Assembly (NCBI RefSeq): GCF_008254045.1
Contig: NZ_CP042425.1
Location: 5,084,001 to 5,148,000 of the forward strand
Direction: 5' to 3'
DNA length: 64,000 nucleotides
Source: Limnoglobus roseus
GTDB lineage: Bacteria; Planctomycetota; Planctomycetia; Gemmatales; Gemmataceae
The translations under genes were made by a program, and so were the position numbers. Below, piece by piece: positions 35,061-44,367 of the stretch (position 1 is the stretch's first letter; every line of letters starts with the position of its first letter). The notes beneath the pieces were generated by a model. The model was not told where the DNA came from. It did not search any database and was given only the letters and a program-made list of their open reading frames with translations.

Positions 35061-35552
35061 CTAAACCCCCACCGGATTCAGCCGGGCGTACTCTCCGGCC
35101 AGCGGCTTGATTGCCCGGTTGTAGGCTCTCGCCGCTTCGATCTCGTTCGGGAAACTTCCGACAAAGTAGTGCTGGCCGTTCCACCGAAACGCTACTCGCC
35201 AAACCTGTCGCGAGGCGGACCACGACACGCCCTTATACTGCGAAGAACCTTTTCTCGGTCCGCTGTTCTGTTGGTTCTCGGCGTTGCTGGCGATCCGCAG
35301 GTTGCTGCGGGAGTTGTTCAGCCCGTTGCCGTCGATGTGGTCGATGAACTCGGATGACTTCGGGGACATAATGAGGCGGTGCATGCGGACGCCGCGTTGC
35401 TGGTTCAACTCTGGCTGCCACACGTTCGCCACCACGTAGTGCCTGCCGCTATTGTGCTTCTTTGCCTGCCAGGTGTACTTCGACAGGCCGAGTGTTTCCC
35501 AGTCCTCTTCGTCCACCGTTGCCTTGAAGCCGCTTTGAAGTGTGATCTGCAC
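35061..35552 (-). CDS. HNH endonuclease with AP2 DNA-binding domain
   Basis: A 163-residue homing-type endonuclease. An HNH region lies in the middle (MHRLIMSPKSSEFIDHIDGN, then LNNSRSNLRIAS). The C-terminal AP2/ERF domain follows (SQYKGVSWSASRQVWRVAF, GSFPNEIEAARAYNRAI). This pairing is typical of free-standing homing endonucleases from phages and mobile elements. It starts with GTG at 35552 and has no clear ribosome binding site. It lies just after the tRNA on the opposite strand, consistent with mobile DNA. Confidence 0.88.
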   Translation of the reverse strand: MQITLQSGFKATVDEEDWETLGLSKYTWQAKKHNSGRHYVVANVWQPELNQQRGVRMHRLIMSPKSSEFIDHIDGNGLNNSRSNLRIASNAENQQNSGPRKGSSQYKGVSWSASRQVWRVAFRWNGQHYFVGSFPNEIEAARAYNRAIKPLAGEYARLNPVGV

Positions 35553-35590
35553 CGGCCGACGCTAGCGCGGGTTCGAACCTCGTGCAAGCA

Positions 35591-36022
35591 CTAATTGACC
35601 CCGTCGAAAAGCGTCGGCCCCTTCTGCGGCTTCGGCCACTCGGCAAGACGGTAGCCACGCTTGTCCTTCGGGTTAACCAGCGTCCCATCTTTCGTCAGGT
35701 CGGCCAACGCCTTCGCCACCGTCCCGGGGCCGTGGCCCGCTCTGTTATCGCGGAACAGCTTCACGATCTGCTTGCGTGTGAGTGGCTCTCCGGCGGCGCG
35801 GATGGCGTCGAGGATGGCCTGCTTGCATCCGGCTCGATGGTGGTCTCTCTTCTCGCCGGCGGCCGTCGGCATTACCGCGGCCGGGTCCCACACCTGGATC
35901 ATGCACGCGAGGCCGCTGCCCGCCTCCGTCACGCGAACGGAAGTGGGGGAGGCCGTTCGCGCCAGCAGCCGGATCAACTCACGGGCGGCGGACTCGACGA
36001 GGGTTCGGGTTTCACTCGGCAC
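35591..36022 (-). CDS. Winged-helix-like hypothetical protein
   Basis: A 143-residue protein. The C-terminal half reads as a winged helix (KQAILDAIRAAGEPLTRKQI, then GTVAKALADLTKDGTLVNP and KRGYRLAEWP). The N-terminal half is unassigned. The start (GTG at 36022) lacks a good ribosome binding site. It is divergent from the Y-family polymerase gene, and one arm of an inverted pair of sequences lies just upstream of its start, so it could be a local regulator. That link is inference. Confidence 0.55.
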   Translation of the reverse strand: MPSETRTLVESAARELIRLLARTASPTSVRVTEAGSGLACMIQVWDPAAVMPTAAGEKRDHHRAGCKQAILDAIRAAGEPLTRKQIVKLFRDNRAGHGPGTVAKALADLTKDGTLVNPKDKRGYRLAEWPKPQKGPTLFDGVN

Positions 36023-36026
36023 GGTC

Positions 36027-36100
36027 GGTACACTCGCGGAACAAACGGGAACACGGTTTCCGGCCTCCTGCGGTTGGACATCGCACGTTCTGAGTGTACC
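36027..36100. promoter_or_regulatory. Candidate inverted operator pair in a divergent promoter region
   Basis: GGTACACTC at 36027-36035 and its exact reverse complement GAGTGTACC at 36092-36100 flank 56 bases between the winged-helix gene and the polymerase gene. A related AGTACCGACACT lies at about 36131. It could be the binding site of a LexA-type or local repressor; it matches no operator I know well. Confidence 0.3.
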
Positions 36101-36168
36101 AATTAGTCGGCGGGTAGTGAACGCCTAAACAGTACCGACACTTCGCCCGGAAGGAAGAGGGTGGTGGC

Positions 36169-37392
36169 ATGGCCGGATTCATCGCGCATCTTGACGCGGA
36201 CGCCTTTTACGTTTCGGCAGAACGGGTCCGGCACGCCGATCTGGCGAACAAGCCGGTGGGTGTGCTCGGCAACAACGGCGCGTGCGTGATTGCGAAGTCG
36301 TACGAGATGAAGGCCAAGGGGGTGAAGACGGGCACGCCGATCTGGGACGCGGCGAAGATGTGCCCCGAGGGCGTGTACGTGAAACGGGACTTTTACTGGT
36401 ACGAGGTACTGTCGCGGAAGATGCTCGGCATCGTGGGGACGTTCTCGCCGAAACTAGAGTATTATTCGATCGATGAGTTCTTCTTTCACGCCGAGCCGCT
36501 GCGGCACGGGCAGCAACTCGCAACCACCGCGACGACGATCCGCGACCACATCCTGGAAGCGACGGGCCTGCCGGTGACCATCGGCATCGCCCGCACGCGG
36601 ACGCTCGCGAAGCTGTTCAGCGACACCGGCAAGCCGTTCGGGGCAGTAGCCGTGTTGACGCGGGACCACGAGCGTGAACTGCTCGCCAAAATGCCGGTTA
36701 CAGAAATCTCCGGCATCGGCGGCAAGCGGGCGGACCGCCTCGCCCCCTACGGCATCCGCACCTGTCTCGACCTGGCCGACGCGGACGGCCGGCTGGTAAA
36801 GCGGCTGCTCACGAAGACGGGCCACGAGATTTGGATGGAGCTGAACGGTGAGCCGGTCATGCCGATTCGCCCCGAACGGCCGCCGCACCAGGTCCTCGGC
36901 CGCGGGGGCAGCCTGATGGGTAATGTCGAAGACCCGAAGGTGCTGTGGGCGTGGTGCGTGCGTCACGTGGAACGGCTGATCGAGGAACTCCGCTACCACA
37001 ACGTCCGCACGACCACGCTGGCGGTTGAGGTGGGCTGGAAGGATCAGGGATGGACCGGCGGAACGAGCAACAGTCCGACGCCGACGGACCGGATCGACGA
37101 ACTGCTCGACCTCGCGCGTGCGTCTCTACGGCGGGCCTACGTTACGGGACGGACGGCCACGCACATGCAGGTCAAGGCGACCGAGTTGCGGCGGGGCAAG
37201 GGCTTCCAGTTGTCCCTGTTCGACAAGCCGGACCCGAAGAAGGACAAGTTGGCCACGGTGAAGGCGGCGATCAACGAGAAGTACGGACGGTTCAAGGTGA
37301 GAACGGCGACGACGCTATACCTGCCCGCCGTCTACCGCGATCCTGCGAACGAGTACGACATCTGCGACGTGCGAGGAAAGGTGTGCTTCTAG
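36169..37392 (+). CDS. Y-family DNA polymerase (DinB/UmuC-like)
   Basis: A 407-residue translesion polymerase. The first metal motif is IAHLDADAFYVSAER at the N-terminus, the second is YYSIDEFFF near residue 104. The fingers/palm and thumb regions follow, with helix-hairpin-helix-like ISGIGGKRADRLAPYGIRT. It lacks the usual E. coli-type C-terminal beta-clamp tail. AAGGAAGAGG before the ATG forms a ribosome binding site. It sits in accessory DNA with a 152-residue partner gene 1 base downstream, suggesting an operon for damage tolerance. Confidence 0.9.
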   Translation: MAGFIAHLDADAFYVSAERVRHADLANKPVGVLGNNGACVIAKSYEMKAKGVKTGTPIWDAAKMCPEGVYVKRDFYWYEVLSRKMLGIVGTFSPKLEYYSIDEFFFHAEPLRHGQQLATTATTIRDHILEATGLPVTIGIARTRTLAKLFSDTGKPFGAVAVLTRDHERELLAKMPVTEISGIGGKRADRLAPYGIRTCLDLADADGRLVKRLLTKTGHEIWMELNGEPVMPIRPERPPHQVLGRGGSLMGNVEDPKVLWAWCVRHVERLIEELRYHNVRTTTLAVEVGWKDQGWTGGTSNSPTPTDRIDELLDLARASLRRAYVTGRTATHMQVKATELRRGKGFQLSLFDKPDPKKDKLATVKAAINEKYGRFKVRTATTLYLPAVYRDPANEYDICDVRGKVCF

Positions 37393-37393
37393 C

Positions 37394-37852
37394 ATGCGGG
37401 CCATCGCGCTGCCGACGAGCGAACTGCCCGATGAGGTTGTCAAGGAACTGCACGCTCGGGTGTATACGCGGGGGGATCAGAAGGAGGTGCGGTTTGACTG
37501 GCGGGCCGTGCCTGCGTTGCTGCCCGTGTGGTGGAACGGCCGGCTGCAAATCGTTCGGTGGGGGAACAGGGACCGGGCGGAGAGAAAGCTGCCGCCGACG
37601 GGATGGACGTGGAAGGCCACGGTCGAAAAGGGTCGGTGGGTCGGCATCGAGCCTGAGCCTGTGGAGATTCCGGCGAACTACGTACTCGCGAACGGCGTGT
37701 GGTTCCGGGTGCGGGAAGGGCTTCGGGGGCTGATGGTGCGGACACCGTCGGGTGTACCAGCCGTCTTCGTCGTGTGTGAGCCCGCCACGCGGTACTACCG
37801 GGTGATGACGCGCGCGGAATGGATGCCCGTGTTAATCAAGGAAATCATCTGA
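37394..37852 (+). CDS. Hypothetical partner of the Y-family polymerase
   Basis: A 152-residue soluble protein with no signal peptide. Its phrases LPVWWNGRLQIVRWGNRDRAERKLPPTGWTWK-like and NYVLANGVWFRVREGLRG suggest a beta-rich fold, loosely recalling SOS-associated HMCES/YedK proteins, but the N-terminal Cys those enzymes need is absent. The start lies 1 base after the polymerase stop, so it is almost certainly cotranscribed. Function unknown; the operon suggests DNA damage tolerance. Confidence 0.6.
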   Translation: MRAIALPTSELPDEVVKELHARVYTRGDQKEVRFDWRAVPALLPVWWNGRLQIVRWGNRDRAERKLPPTGWTWKATVEKGRWVGIEPEPVEIPANYVLANGVWFRVREGLRGLMVRTPSGVPAVFVVCEPATRYYRVMTRAEWMPVLIKEII

Positions 37853-37875
37853 CATAAGACACGTGTTACATCAAA

Positions 37876-40800
37876 TTAGAGGTAGGGAGAGGATTCAACC
37901 TTTGCTCGCGGGACGCTGAGTTGGAAATCTTTCGCGGGTGATGCGGCTTCGCCCTCGGGTACCGGGGAGGCAGATGTCGCAAGACGGAATCCGGCGGGAT
38001 CTATCCAGTGGGTTCCAGATTCAGACTGAATTGGGAGCACCCGCCAACGCTCCTGCTCCTCTCCTGTAAAGTCTTCATCCAAATTGACATCGGAGACAAT
38101 TGATTCGAGTGATTGAGCGACTTGGGTTAATGGCGTCACTTCGGCCTCAGCCCACTTACGAATGGATCGGGGGTCGAGAGCATCTTCTCCCTCTCTCGCC
38201 CATTCGCTGCGATAATAAGCTGCAGCAAGGCTTTGGGCTTGGACCCGCGTTGGGACTAGTCCTTTAGACAACAAGTATGCCGCCGCAGGATCTAAAGTTC
38301 CCCACGCAACCAACTCCTTTAGCCAGAACACTGACCACGGCAGCCCCGTTCTAACCCAGTCTTCGAGCTGCCAAACAGATTGCCCTTCTCCTTGAGCTTC
38401 CGCAGATGCTACACCAATGAAGCTTCCAATTCCCCATGAGAATAGGTAGTAGAAATGATGGCTTACATACTTGAACCAGTCCGCTCGCCGGTCAGGGCCT
38501 GGGTCATACGGTTTTTTCTCGGGGTCAAGCCACCAAGCCAAAACGTTCTGCCAATTAACTTTTGAACGCGAGGCTTTTGCAGCAAACTCAAATCGTTTGA
38601 TCCGCCCTATCAGGCCTACCATCGTTGTCACATACTTAAGGCGGCGGGGCTTGTCCCACTTGGCATAGTCGGTGCCGGGCAAGGCCTCTTCTCGAATGGC
38701 CGGATACAAGGCGAGAAGTTCGGACGCGGATCGTGGGGGAAGCCCTGTACGGTAGAGGTTCCGGCGGCGACGGCGATCTGTGTAAACTGTATTCCCAATT
38801 GCTAGGCCGCGGCGAAGAAAGATGTCGCGCAGTTGATCAGATGATCCGACATGAGCCGCGAAACTATGTTGCCACAACTTTTTAAGAGCGTCTTCAGCCG
38901 TAGTCAACGCGTTGGCCTGTTCTAACTCGACGACGGCAGCGAGTAGCAGCGAATCGAGAGTATCAAGTACGCCCTCTGCCGTGAGAGCGTCTGACGCTGC
39001 GCCAATAGACGTAACGTCATCGACAGCCGTGCGCTCCAACCAATCATGAAAAGAAGCTACATCTTGCGACCCGGTAAGATTTGACCACTGGCCATACAAG
39101 AAAGTAAGCAACTCAGCGAGCGGACTGACTTTCAAGTTCTCTGAACCGAGTAGGGAAGACTTGGTAACCAGTTCGGCAATGAGTTCGTTGTAACGCTTCC
39201 ACGTTAGCCAGTTTTCTTTCTCGGGCTTGCGTAGAAGAACAAGTGTTTGCCCCTCTGAACTCACTCCAGGCCTACCGGCTCGACCGGCTAGATTCGCAAA
39301 CTCCGCCGCGCTCATCTCCTTGCCGCTGCGGAGTAGTGATTGGATTAAAACCACCTCTAGTGGTAGGTTTACACCTTCAGACAGTGTCGAAGTCGCGATG
39401 ACAAGATTCACCACTCCGTCCGTGACTAGCGCAACGAGAAGCCGCCCGAGTGACGGCGGCATCCCGCCATGATGCATCACGATCCCACGCTCAAGCAGTC
39501 GGTACTCGCATGAGTCTTGTCCGAAGATGTCTCCACACGCTAGCCGGGCCCGTTCGAACAATTCGACCATTTCAGCCGTGTTAGGCGGGCGGAAAAAGTC
39601 AGGAACTTTTAGGCCAGCCCATGTTTCGGTAAGAAGCTTGAGGCAGTCTTTTGCAAATGTTCCGAGGTTCTGGTTCACCGAGATGAGCACTCCCCGAGAC
39701 GTGCCATTCCCGTCGCGAGCCAAGTGCATTCCCGCCCACAACAAAGGTGGGCGGAGTGAAACCTCAACACCGCCTTGATCCCAACCGGGTGCTGGTGGGC
39801 ATTTCGGGATGGTATTCTGGACGTAAGGAGTATCAGTCGAACCCTGAAATTGCAATCGGGCTCGATCCAGCAAGTCGTAATGGATCTCGAAATCACCAGC
39901 TTTATTCACGAGAAGCTTGCCGATTAATTGACGAGTGCTGCGATAATCAACCGCGACCGGCTCACCTTCTGGGCGATTCGTCACCCACGATTGCAAAGAA
40001 CGTTCAATGCCGGTTGCAACAGCCGAGAGTGCAATCACCCGTGCATTGCTTGCGTGAAGAATGCCCAGCAACCTCATGCCGAGAGACTCTAGACGGAAAG
40101 CACGGCTGTCGGCTTTGGCCAGCTTTATGTAGTCGCCGTCAAACCGGATTGAGTGAGCTTCGTCCAACACTATCAATGTTACTCGGCCCATAAATTGGGG
40201 GCCGAGGAATCGCATTAATGCCTCGCCTTTCTCATAGGTACAGATCAGGACTGCGGGGTCAGGACTCGTCAGCCAGGCGTCGGCAGGCCCCCAATCCGAG
40301 CCCCCATAAAGTCCTGTTATTACCACCCGACGCTTTGATAGACGCCGAAAGATACGGGACATTTTCCCTTCTACTTCGGCCGCTAAGGCTTTGCTAGGGA
40401 CCAAATAAATCGCAATCGGTTCGTGCCCGACTGAAGACAGTGATGCTTCGGCCCGACCGAACACCGACTGAAGGATAGCGAGTTCGGCCACACTTGTTTT
40501 CCCAGATCCTGTGGGAGTGCAAAGGGCGAACGAGCCCTCTTTGAGAAGGCGGTTGATCCCCGCTCTTTGAGATGGCCATGCTTGGCAGCGACCGGTTGTA
40601 TACGCCAAACGCACATACTGTTCGAGTGCGTGCCCTCCGTCAGGCGACAGCGAGCTTTCCCAACCGCGCAGCAGTGTCCGCAGGGAGGACCTGACAAAAT
40701 CCTTGGCGAACACGGACGTTAGTTTGGCAAGTAGCCAAGAGAGTTGATCTCTGCCTCGGACAAGCATCGCACGCACTGCATCTAATTTATCTATCGCAGC

Positions 40801-41412
40801 TTCCAACCGGTCATCGTCCCCCCATCGAGCAAAGGCAGTTACGATTCCGAGAGCGGAGACTGTCTCATCAATGACAAGTCGGCTGACCTGAGAAAGGTCC
40901 GTATGATCTGGCTCTTCCTCCACCCTTGCGAACATGGTCCAGTAATTGAGAATTTCGGCCTCGACCTCGTGAAACATACCACGCAGGAAGGATCGCAGAA
41001 TATTCGAGTGACTACCGATTTTAAAGGGGATTTTGATGATTGAATATGCCCGCGCTGGGTAGCCAGCTAATTGATAGGCAGCAGCGCTAAGTAGTAAGTG
41101 GGTCGTGTCACTATCTTGATTACCTGATTTGCTTGGCGGAAGCCATTCGAGTAACTCGGCAGCCCGCCTTAAACAATCCCTCGACCCTGCATTTTCATCC
41201 TCTCTCAAAGTCAAGCCTGCATCAATCAGGATAACCGCTTCGTCTAATCTAGCTTTCGCCTCTGCGTCTGCCCAAGAAGATAGCCCGGGTTGTCCGGCCC
41301 GAACTTGGGTGTGGTGACTGTACAGCCGCGCAATCAAGCGGGACAATTGCTGTCCAGCGTGCTTTTCTCGAATGCCCTCAGCCCATCGAATTGCGGAAGT
41401 CGAAGTGCTCAT
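37876..41412 (-). CDS. Ski2-like DEAD/DEAH helicase of a two-gene defence module
   Basis: An 1178-residue superfamily 2 helicase. The first ~280 residues are helical and unassigned. Walker A (CTPTGSGKTSVAEL) lies near residue 300, DEAH (VLDEAHSIRF) near 417, STLSEGVNLP near 674 and the motif VI region (NLAGRAGRPGVSSEGQ) near 710. The C-terminal third is unassigned. The start at 41412 overlaps the stop of the upstream nuclease gene by 4 bases and has GGAGGG at good spacing. This helicase plus nuclease pair resembles HamB of Hachiman or AbpB. The gene is visibly poorer in GC than the backbone, suggesting transfer. Confidence 0.85.
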   Translation of the reverse strand: MSTSTSAIRWAEGIREKHAGQQLSRLIARLYSHHTQVRAGQPGLSSWADAEAKARLDEAVILIDAGLTLREDENAGSRDCLRRAAELLEWLPPSKSGNQDSDTTHLLLSAAAYQLAGYPARAYSIIKIPFKIGSHSNILRSFLRGMFHEVEAEILNYWTMFARVEEEPDHTDLSQVSRLVIDETVSALGIVTAFARWGDDDRLEAAIDKLDAVRAMLVRGRDQLSWLLAKLTSVFAKDFVRSSLRTLLRGWESSLSPDGGHALEQYVRLAYTTGRCQAWPSQRAGINRLLKEGSFALCTPTGSGKTSVAELAILQSVFGRAEASLSSVGHEPIAIYLVPSKALAAEVEGKMSRIFRRLSKRRVVITGLYGGSDWGPADAWLTSPDPAVLICTYEKGEALMRFLGPQFMGRVTLIVLDEAHSIRFDGDYIKLAKADSRAFRLESLGMRLLGILHASNARVIALSAVATGIERSLQSWVTNRPEGEPVAVDYRSTRQLIGKLLVNKAGDFEIHYDLLDRARLQFQGSTDTPYVQNTIPKCPPAPGWDQGGVEVSLRPPLLWAGMHLARDGNGTSRGVLISVNQNLGTFAKDCLKLLTETWAGLKVPDFFRPPNTAEMVELFERARLACGDIFGQDSCEYRLLERGIVMHHGGMPPSLGRLLVALVTDGVVNLVIATSTLSEGVNLPLEVVLIQSLLRSGKEMSAAEFANLAGRAGRPGVSSEGQTLVLLRKPEKENWLTWKRYNELIAELVTKSSLLGSENLKVSPLAELLTFLYGQWSNLTGSQDVASFHDWLERTAVDDVTSIGAASDALTAEGVLDTLDSLLLAAVVELEQANALTTAEDALKKLWQHSFAAHVGSSDQLRDIFLRRGLAIGNTVYTDRRRRRNLYRTGLPPRSASELLALYPAIREEALPGTDYAKWDKPRRLKYVTTMVGLIGRIKRFEFAAKASRSKVNWQNVLAWWLDPEKKPYDPGPDRRADWFKYVSHHFYYLFSWGIGSFIGVASAEAQGEGQSVWQLEDWVRTGLPWSVFWLKELVAWGTLDPAAAYLLSKGLVPTRVQAQSLAAAYYRSEWAREGEDALDPRSIRKWAEAEVTPLTQVAQSLESIVSDVNLDEDFTGEEQERWRVLPIQSESGTHWIDPAGFRLATSASPVPEGEAASPAKDFQLSVPRAKVESSPYL

Positions 41413-42287
41413 GCCCATCCCTCCGGCGAGTAGATCGCTCGGATGGTTTTGACAACGTTCAGTAGATGTATCTCGACTGACTCTAGTTGCCTGCCGGATG
41501 GTTTGTACGAAGGGTGCGGACCCTTTGTGTCCATCCAAGTGGGGTTAAGAGTGGGCGATTTACCACAAGTGTAACAAACCACATCGAATCGCGGAATTAT
41601 CCCATGCGGGAGCGTTTCTCGATATGTCCGTAGGGCATCGACCCATTTGTCACTATCCGCCTCTCGCGAATCCAACAACATTTCGATAATGCTCAGAACG
41701 TCGAGTGGGCCTGGGCCATTAACTTTTTCGTGTGCATCGGCAATCAGACTAGTGTCGTGCTCGGCCGAACACTTCGCTTCACAATACAAAACTCCTGTTA
41801 TTGCTCCAGAATCATCCCTTCGAAAGGCGAGGCTGTCATCTCCCGTCCGTCCAAACGGCGCACCAATCGGTCCACCCGTCAGCCGCTGGGCCTCAAGCTT
41901 CTGAAAAAGACCGACGTGTACACGGAACAAAAATCCAGGAACTTCCCAATCGTTGTGCCCGCACACATCAAACGACTCAGCGACTGCAGACGAGATAACT
42001 TCTCCAAAATAACCTTTTAACGTCGTTAGGTCCAGGGCGTGGGGGTAGTTTTTAGCGGGGTCTGAAAATGATTTTTTTCTGCGAAGAGGGTGGAGGCTGC
42101 CAGTTGCTAGGCGCCGAAGTCTACGCACCGCGTCCGAGTGTGCCCGACGGAAGTATCGTTTCAATTGGGCTTCAACTTCTTGCCAGCCGCCTGAGGTCTC
42201 CTTGAGCACTCGATGCCGGTAAGAGCGATTAGGGACCGTGTTTACGCTAGAGGCGAGCCACTTGCTAAGTTTCGTTACACGCGGCAT
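41409..42287 (-). CDS. Putative PD-(D/E)xK nuclease, HamA/AbpA-like (DUF1837-type)
   Basis: A 292-residue protein encoded immediately upstream of the helicase, overlapping it by 4 bases. It has the spaced pattern of a PD-(D/E)xK nuclease: Glu in LKGYFGEVISSAVAE near residue 95, Asp in GRTGDDSLAF near 148, and ExK in VLYCEAKCSAEHD near 170. This order and spacing match HamA-type (DUF1837) nucleases of Hachiman and AbpAB. Family assignment is inference from pattern and context; the N-terminal ~70 residues are basic and unassigned. Known of such systems: the helicase licenses nuclease attack on phage DNA. Confidence 0.65.
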   Translation of the reverse strand: MPRVTKLSKWLASSVNTVPNRSYRHRVLKETSGGWQEVEAQLKRYFRRAHSDAVRRLRRLATGSLHPLRRKKSFSDPAKNYPHALDLTTLKGYFGEVISSAVAESFDVCGHNDWEVPGFLFRVHVGLFQKLEAQRLTGGPIGAPFGRTGDDSLAFRRDDSGAITGVLYCEAKCSAEHDTSLIADAHEKVNGPGPLDVLSIIEMLLDSREADSDKWVDALRTYRETLPHGIIPRFDVVCYTCGKSPTLNPTWMDTKGPHPSYKPSGRQLESVEIHLLNVVKTIRAIYSPEGWA

Positions 42288-43255
42288 GGTGACAAAATGC
42301 GGGCCGCTTGAGCCTGCTCCGAGGGACTAATAATAAGCAACGGCGATGGGATTACCCACCGACCCGGAGCAGTAAACACGGCACCACGGATGCAGTAGAA
42401 AGGTGGTTGACCGGGCAGAATCGACGCCGATTCATCGCTCGTTCAGAAAGAAGATTTCCGAACTGGCATTTACCGGAGCATACGTGGTCTTGCCTGAGTG
42501 GCTATTCTGTCTTTGTTGTGTGGATTTTGCAATAACAAAGACCATTTTTAGCGAGTGATTATCTGCGATGAGGCGGAGCGTCTGTGCCATCCCGTCGCCG
42601 TCGGTCGTGGTTTGTCGGGGGTCGTCGCCGTAAGTGCGACCCCCGACAAACCACGACCAGAGGGGACGGTGGTGGCGGGCCATCCTTGAGCCGGAGGGAG
42701 TGGGTGGAGCGGCGTCTCTTAGCCGAGGCCCATTCCACCTTGCCGGAAGCTTTCCATTGCCGCTGCCGCAACCAAACTGCCAATGGCCACTTTTATCACG
42801 CTTGCAAAGCAGGTGTTGAGCGCGGAAATCATGGTCGTCGGCTCTTCGTTGTGCATGATCCAGTCGTTGCGGTTCAACCGCCTTGCGAAGCCTTCGCCGC
42901 CGCTCTTTCCCGGCCCGATCACTTCTTCGCCCAATCGCTCAGGGCGGCCTGCCGGGCTTGGCACACTTTGTATTGCCCCACGGTTTCGACGCTGAATCGC
43001 AGCAGGTCGCCCATCGTGGCGTCAACCCCTTCTCAGGTTGTCCCGCAACGTTGGTGGAGGTCCTCCCCTCAAATGTCGAGGACCATTTTTCGTTCGCCGA
43101 CAATCCTACCCCTTGTGCCGCACCCGCGCGCGAAGCAGTTTCATACCGGCCCGACCATACATTTGCCGCTTAATGCACTTGATTGTTGCGACACGATGCC
43201 TCCGTTGTCACAGGCCGTTGCTCGTTCCGGCTCGGCCTATCCAGAACATCTTTCG
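42288..43255. other. Gene-poor 970-base stretch with a long palindrome
   Basis: No open frame here reads as a real protein. The stretch holds a 22-bp perfect palindrome (42603-42658) and mixed base composition. Minus-strand scraps (for example MKLLRARVRHKG just before a stop near 43115) vaguely recall IS4 transposases, but I cannot establish a pseudogene. Confidence 0.4.
42603..42658. repeat. 22-bp perfect palindrome
   Basis: Arms 42603-42624 and 42637-42658 are perfectly complementary around a 12-base loop containing CCGTAAG. It is not followed by a T tract, so it is not a normal terminator. Its loop-proximal sequence recalls the palindrome at 12524-12592. Confidence 0.75.
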
Positions 43256-43924
43256 TCAGTCGGCGACCACATTCTTGTCTCGCAATCGCCTCGGCGTCGT
43301 CAGATCGACCGGGTACGGATGCCGTAGCCCGCTGGGCCGTCCGCCGTCCAGCCGCTTCAGCCGAGCCTTCTCGGCGTCGTCCGCCCAGACGACCCAGCGA
43401 AGGACCACCGCCTCCACCTTCCGCGCCTCGACCCAGCCCCGCTTGCACCACGCCATGAGCGTCGGGACCGGGATGGCCAACTCCTCGGCCAAGTCGGTCA
43501 TCCACGCCTCGTGACGCTCCAACGCCTGCGCGTCGGCCGGCAACGAGGATCGGCGCGGCCGCAGGCCGAGGCGGCACACGATCTGGCGGACGCGATCCGC
43601 CGTGAACCGCTGGTCCCCCTTCGGGGAGTGGAACCCCTCGGCGTTCAACCGCGCCGCGATCAACCCCGACCGCAGGCCGGCGGCCATCAGTTCCCGAATC
43701 CGCTCCCGCAACCGGGGGAGGTCGCCCAGCCGTTCGTACGTGTGGACGGGGCGGACCAGGTCGTGACGGGTGACGCCCCCGCCGACCCAGCGGACCGTCA
43801 CGGTCCGCCGGCCGGTCGTCAGCACGGCCGCGGCGATCATGGTCACGAACCGGGTGTACGTCGGATGGGTGAAGACGGGCAGGAAGGCCAAGATTAAGGG
43901 CCGGGCCTCGGCGGGCAGGAGCAT
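43256..43924 (-). pseudogene. Chimeric transposase/recombinase fragment
   Basis: The frame is open for 222 residues from ATG at 43924, but it appears to join two unrelated pieces. Residues ~1-42 (MLLPAEARPLILAFLPVF, ..AAAVLTTGRRTVTV) match the N-terminus of a DDE transposase. From about RWVGGGVTRHDLVRPV onward it matches the C-terminal part of a planctomycete recombinase-family protein (LRSGLIAARLNAEGFHSPKG, FTADRVRQIVCRLGL, ELAIPVPTLMAWCKRGWV). Neither catalytic domain is complete, so it is probably non-functional. Confidence 0.5.
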
Positions 43925-44367
43925 GGCGGTCGTCCGTGAGCAACAACGCAAGAATCACGCCGCTATGCCACCCACGAGCCGTGGGAGGAAGTGCACAAGT
44001 CGAGCTAAGGAATCGGCCGAGATCTTTGTGTTTTCCATTCGGCGTTGGGCTTGCGGTCACGGATGCCGATCTTCAATCTTTCACCCGCTGCCGAAACGTC
44101 TAACAACCGCTGATCGCCCGAGAGTTGGGAAACGCCGTTGATCGTCATAATTGCTCCCTGGGGAACACGTCCGACGCGATGTCGTTCCGGTCGGCCAGGG
44201 CGGCGCAGCCCGCGAACACCATGCCGAACACGGCCTTGGCCCGCCGCCGGAACCAGACCGTCATTCGGACGTTTGCTTAATTCTACAGCGCCGGATGTCG
44301 TAACCCTTTACGCCGTCGTAGTTCAGGCTATAACTTCGACCGGAACGGTCCCCGGCCGGAGGGTGCG
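43925..44367. other. 443-base stretch without a recognised gene
   Basis: Only a 39-codon minus-strand frame (44145-44264; MTVWFRRRAKAVFGMVFAG then 20 more residues) stands out. It has no ribosome binding site and may be a fragment of a larger protein. The region flanks the 5' end of the broken IS701-like element and may include one of its ends. Confidence 0.35.

Noticed and set aside
37394..37852. HMCES/YedK-type SOS peptidase
   Set aside because: The catalytic Cys2 required by that family is missing, and similarity is only impressionistic.
42584..43327. A 247-codon plus-strand open frame in the gene-poor stretch
   Set aside because: It lacks a ribosome binding site, starts inside a palindrome and has a composition typical of a shadow frame.
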